DNA from: Monoraphidium neglectum
Taxonomy: Eukaryota; Chlorophyta; Chlorophyceae; Sphaeropleales; Selenastraceae
Reading direction: 5' to 3'
Assembly (NCBI RefSeq): GCF_000611645.1
Contig: NW_014013550.1
Location: 1-45,004 of the forward strand
Length of the DNA stretch: 45,004 bases
Positions 42,549-45,004 of this stretch are shown in pieces; position 1 is the first letter of the stretch; every line of letters starts with the position of its first letter. Both the position numbers and the translations under genes were made by a program. The notes under the pieces were generated by a model. It worked only from the letters and a program-made list of their open reading frames with translations. It had not been told where the DNA came from and searched no databases.

Positions 42549-43893
42549 TGTTGGCCTCGCGGATGGGGACCAGTGCGCAAAGAGGAACGAGGTGGATACG
42601 ACAAGTAGGTAGCAACCAAGGTCCCCGGTGTACAGATCTGAATGGCTCTGCGCGTCTGTGATGAAGTTTGGCGCGCTCAGCTGGAGACGGGCGCGTGCTA
42701 CTGTATCGCACAAATGTTTTATGCGGAGCCATATATAAAAGCACGGGTGATTTTAAGGGACAGGGGCTAGGAACTCTGGGCGCTACCCGTGTCCGAGAGA
42801 GCCAGGCAAGTTCCTGGAGCTACGCCGGCAGCTGCAACGCTGGCCGCCGAGCGCCGACCGACCAACAAACGCTGCAAACGTGCATCATGATATGACAAGG
42901 CAACTGCTTTAGTCGTGCGTCTTTCATGATATCATGACCGCAGTTGCCCTAGCCACGCTTACCATGCATGCCATGGTCAGCACTGGGCTGACAAGCAACG
43001 TGCTGCAGGCCACGTCGCGATTGGATGCAACCGGGAGGGGGGGGGAACGGGCTGTGCGTATATAAAACTGCACTGAAATTACCTCGTGGTGCATCACCTT
43101 GCACCAATACTGGTACTCGTACTTGTTCGACCCGGCATTCATCCAGCTAAGCTCCAGACATCTAGTCATCTTTGGTGAGCAACAAGTACTGGCTCGGCGT
43201 GCAGTGAGGCACCAAACCAGAAGCAGAAGTGGACGTATTACCGTAATCTGTTCATGCTTGACAACAAGCCTGCCAATGGCGGATTGCTAGATCTGCACCA
43301 GAATTTGCGCTGCACGATATTCCATGACACCGCAAACGAATGCATCAACGTACCCCGGATCAGCAGTTACGTGCGTTTGGTGATTCAAACCGAAAAGACT
43401 GCTACCACAAGTGCAGAGAAAGGGCACGAGATTGAGGGATAGAGTCAACGCAGACACCGACACAGCGCCACGCTGAAGGCACCCAGCGGTGTGTGTTGGT
43501 GCCCTTTGGAAGATGCACTTGCAGACGCCTATAAGTCTAAATTCTCCCCGAATCGCCCATCTCATCGGGTAGATCGATCACACTGTTCGCAGTGTCAGTC
43601 GTGTAACTGTCATTGGGACACGAGGCATCATTGTCGCAGCATCAACCGTACTCTGACAAGCTTGTGGTACGATTGGACCACATCGTGTGCAACCGGGGTT
43701 CCGCACTCACTGCTCACACCTTTTGCCCGCGGCGTGCTGGTTGCTACGACGGGAATTCTGTCGTTCAACCAATCGATAGCTGGAGCTTAAGGCGGTGGTA
43801 GCGGCTGAAAAGGGCTCAGAGCAGCAGCACATCCCGTGGCGGTGCCGCCGCTTTCGACCTCGCTGCAAAGCGATTTCAGTGCTGCGCGCCGAC
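42549..43893. other. Region between divergent genes
   Basis: It separates the minus-strand nuclear-protein gene and the plus-strand kinase gene and should hold both promoters. ATATATAAAA near 42731-42740 could act on either strand. An open stretch at about 43205-43442 (reading WTYYRNLFMLDNKPANGGLL in one frame) looks protein-like but has no start, splice support or family that I recognise. Confidence 0.4.
43059..43067 (+). promoter_or_regulatory. TATA-box-like sequence
   Basis: TATATAAAA on the plus strand, about 830 bp before the kinase ATG. That is far for a TATA box unless the kinase has a long or spliced 5' UTR or a separate transcript starts here. Assignment is tentative. Confidence 0.35.
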
Positions 43894-45004
43894 ATGCACG
43901 CCTCCCGCTCCCTAGCGGGCGCTCGGCTGCGAGGCGCTGCCCGGACATCCGGCAGCGCCAGCACCCGCCGCTTGCACGCGGCCGCTGCGCCGGTCCTGCG
44001 CCGCAGCGGCCCGCATGCGCGCGGCGCACGGGCCCCGGCGCCCCGTGCTGCCGCGCGGCGCGGCCTTAGCGTCAACGCCCTCCTGGATTACGTCGCGACT
44101 GCAAGCGATGACGGCGTCCTGCGGCTGCCGGCGCGCACTGAGCTTGATCCCGAGGAGATTAAGAACGTGTACAACTACCCCAGGTGGGCCGGCAAGCAGG
44201 GGGCAGCTGGTGCCCGCAAAATTGGGTTCTTTCAATCGCGTGAACCTTGCTGTGACCTTTATGTGGCTGGTGATGTATAGCAGGCGCCTCTGCTCTGCTG
44301 AGCATGCGGTTGAGCGCGCTCACGTCACTGCCGCTGGACCGCGCCGTTTTGCGACCCCGCCTGCCGCATGGGCGTCACTTTGACGCCGTCCCACAAGGTA
44401 GCCCGCGGTGCGTGGCGGCATCCGCACCCCCATTTGACCCCGGCCTCCCTCATGGCCGCAGGAACTTGCCGGACAACTACCACATTGGCAAGGTCATCGG
44501 CGCCGGCAGCTTCGGCACAGTGCGCGAGGCTGTCTCGATCGCCACAGGCCACACGTACGCGGTCAAGACAGTCTCCAAAGTGCCCAAGCGCGGCCCGCCG
44601 ACGCCCAGGTGCGAGGAGCCTCAGGCGATTGGGGGCTGACGCGGCGGTTGCCGCACCTCAGCCGCGGCACCCATACCGGCGGGAGCGCGGCGTGCGCCCG
44701 CCGCCTCCACCCTGCTCTGCCCTCACCATCATCTCTATTCAGCCTCATGGCAAAGCCACGGGTGTGCAAGCTAAGAGGTGCTCCACAGCCGTGCACATGC
44801 AAACAGGTGTATCATCGAAAAGCTCGTCCACATCCCCAGCCCAAGCACCCATTCCGCGCCCAAATTCGTGACCCCGGGGCGGCAGGTACCTCCTGAAGCT
44901 GCGCGCTGAGGTGGAGGTGATGCAGCAGCTGGGCGTCAGCCTCAACGCGGTCAACCTGGTGGACGTGTTTGAGGATGACGTCAACGTGCACCTCGTCATG
45001 GAGC
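43894..45004 (+). CDS. Ser/Thr protein kinase, CAMK/CDPK-like, with transit-like N-terminus (partial)
   Basis: Exons 43894-44183, 44462-44608 and 44886 to the window edge join in phase 2/1 each time (AG/G, Arg). Residues 1-70 are Arg/Ala/Ser-rich without acidic residues, like a plastid or mitochondrial transit peptide. After ELDPEEIKNVYNYPRNLPDNY comes the kinase N-lobe: the glycine loop GAGSFGTV (110-117), the ATP-anchoring Lys in YAVKTVSK (K132), a helix-C region with Glu (RAEVEVMQQL, E154 or E156) and HLVME at the hinge just before the end of the window. The order and spacing fit a calmodulin/calcium-dependent kinase-type domain, but the catalytic loop, activation loop and any EF hands lie off the window. 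ATG 43894 is chosen over in-frame 43795 because the basic leader begins there. Confidence 0.85.

Noticed and set aside
42885..42948. Small inverted repeat (GGCAACTGC / GCAGTTGCC) and palindrome CATGATATCATG
   Set aside because: The arms are only 9 bp with a 32-nt loop, and the order of sub-repeats does not form one stem; too weak for a regulatory or RNA call.

Overview
The window looks like nuclear DNA of a GC-rich green alga (Chlorophyta). It has GC-rich genes split by many short introns, TGTAA motifs of the green-algal poly(A) type downstream of several genes, a lumenal photosystem II protein with a bipartite transit peptide, polyglutamine and polyalanine tracts, and (CA)n microsatellites. 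I cannot resolve genus or species. All multi-exon models were built by hand from splice signals, phase-matched exon joins and family recognition; none has transcript support.

Layout, left to right. A minus-strand gene (39-2136, 3' end off the window) encodes a protein of a poorly known conserved family that I take to be DUF6687-like. A gene-poor stretch follows, holding a direct repeat of about 1.1 kb (3135-4240 and 6358-7435) and a CA microsatellite. Then come an unknown 502-aa protein with a KEN motif and a polyQ run (8692-10406), CRIPT in six exons (11382-13025), a small tail-anchored protein (ending 14636) whose stop lies only 42 nt before the ASH2-type SPRY gene (14679-16619), PsbP/OEE2 (18039-19925), and an 11-exon plastid-type YgfZ/COG0354 folate-binding Fe-S protein (20624-24377).

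From about 23.86 to 36.64 kb lies a tandem triplication. Each unit carries the 3' end of the YgfZ gene on the plus strand and a convergent three-exon F-box-like/leucine-rich-repeat gene on the minus strand. The three LRR genes (24847-26980, 28959-31138, 33565-35717) are all open and keep the same exon structure. The second and third YgfZ ends are decayed remnants. Unit 2 was later hit by two insertions: a 265-bp element with 8-bp terminal inverted repeats and a 553-bp 5'-truncated LINE with a 7-bp target-site duplication. The sister units serve as empty sites.

The right end has a single-exon 644-aa multi-pass membrane protein (38604-40538), a four-exon minus-strand gene for an unknown, probably nuclear, 261-aa protein (41158-42548), and the start of a Ser/Thr protein kinase gene with an Arg/Ala-rich, transit-peptide-like N-terminus (43894 to the window edge). 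The genes do not form one pathway. PsbP and the YgfZ protein share the chloroplast, ASH2 is chromatin-related, and the LRR cluster looks like a young lineage-specific expansion.
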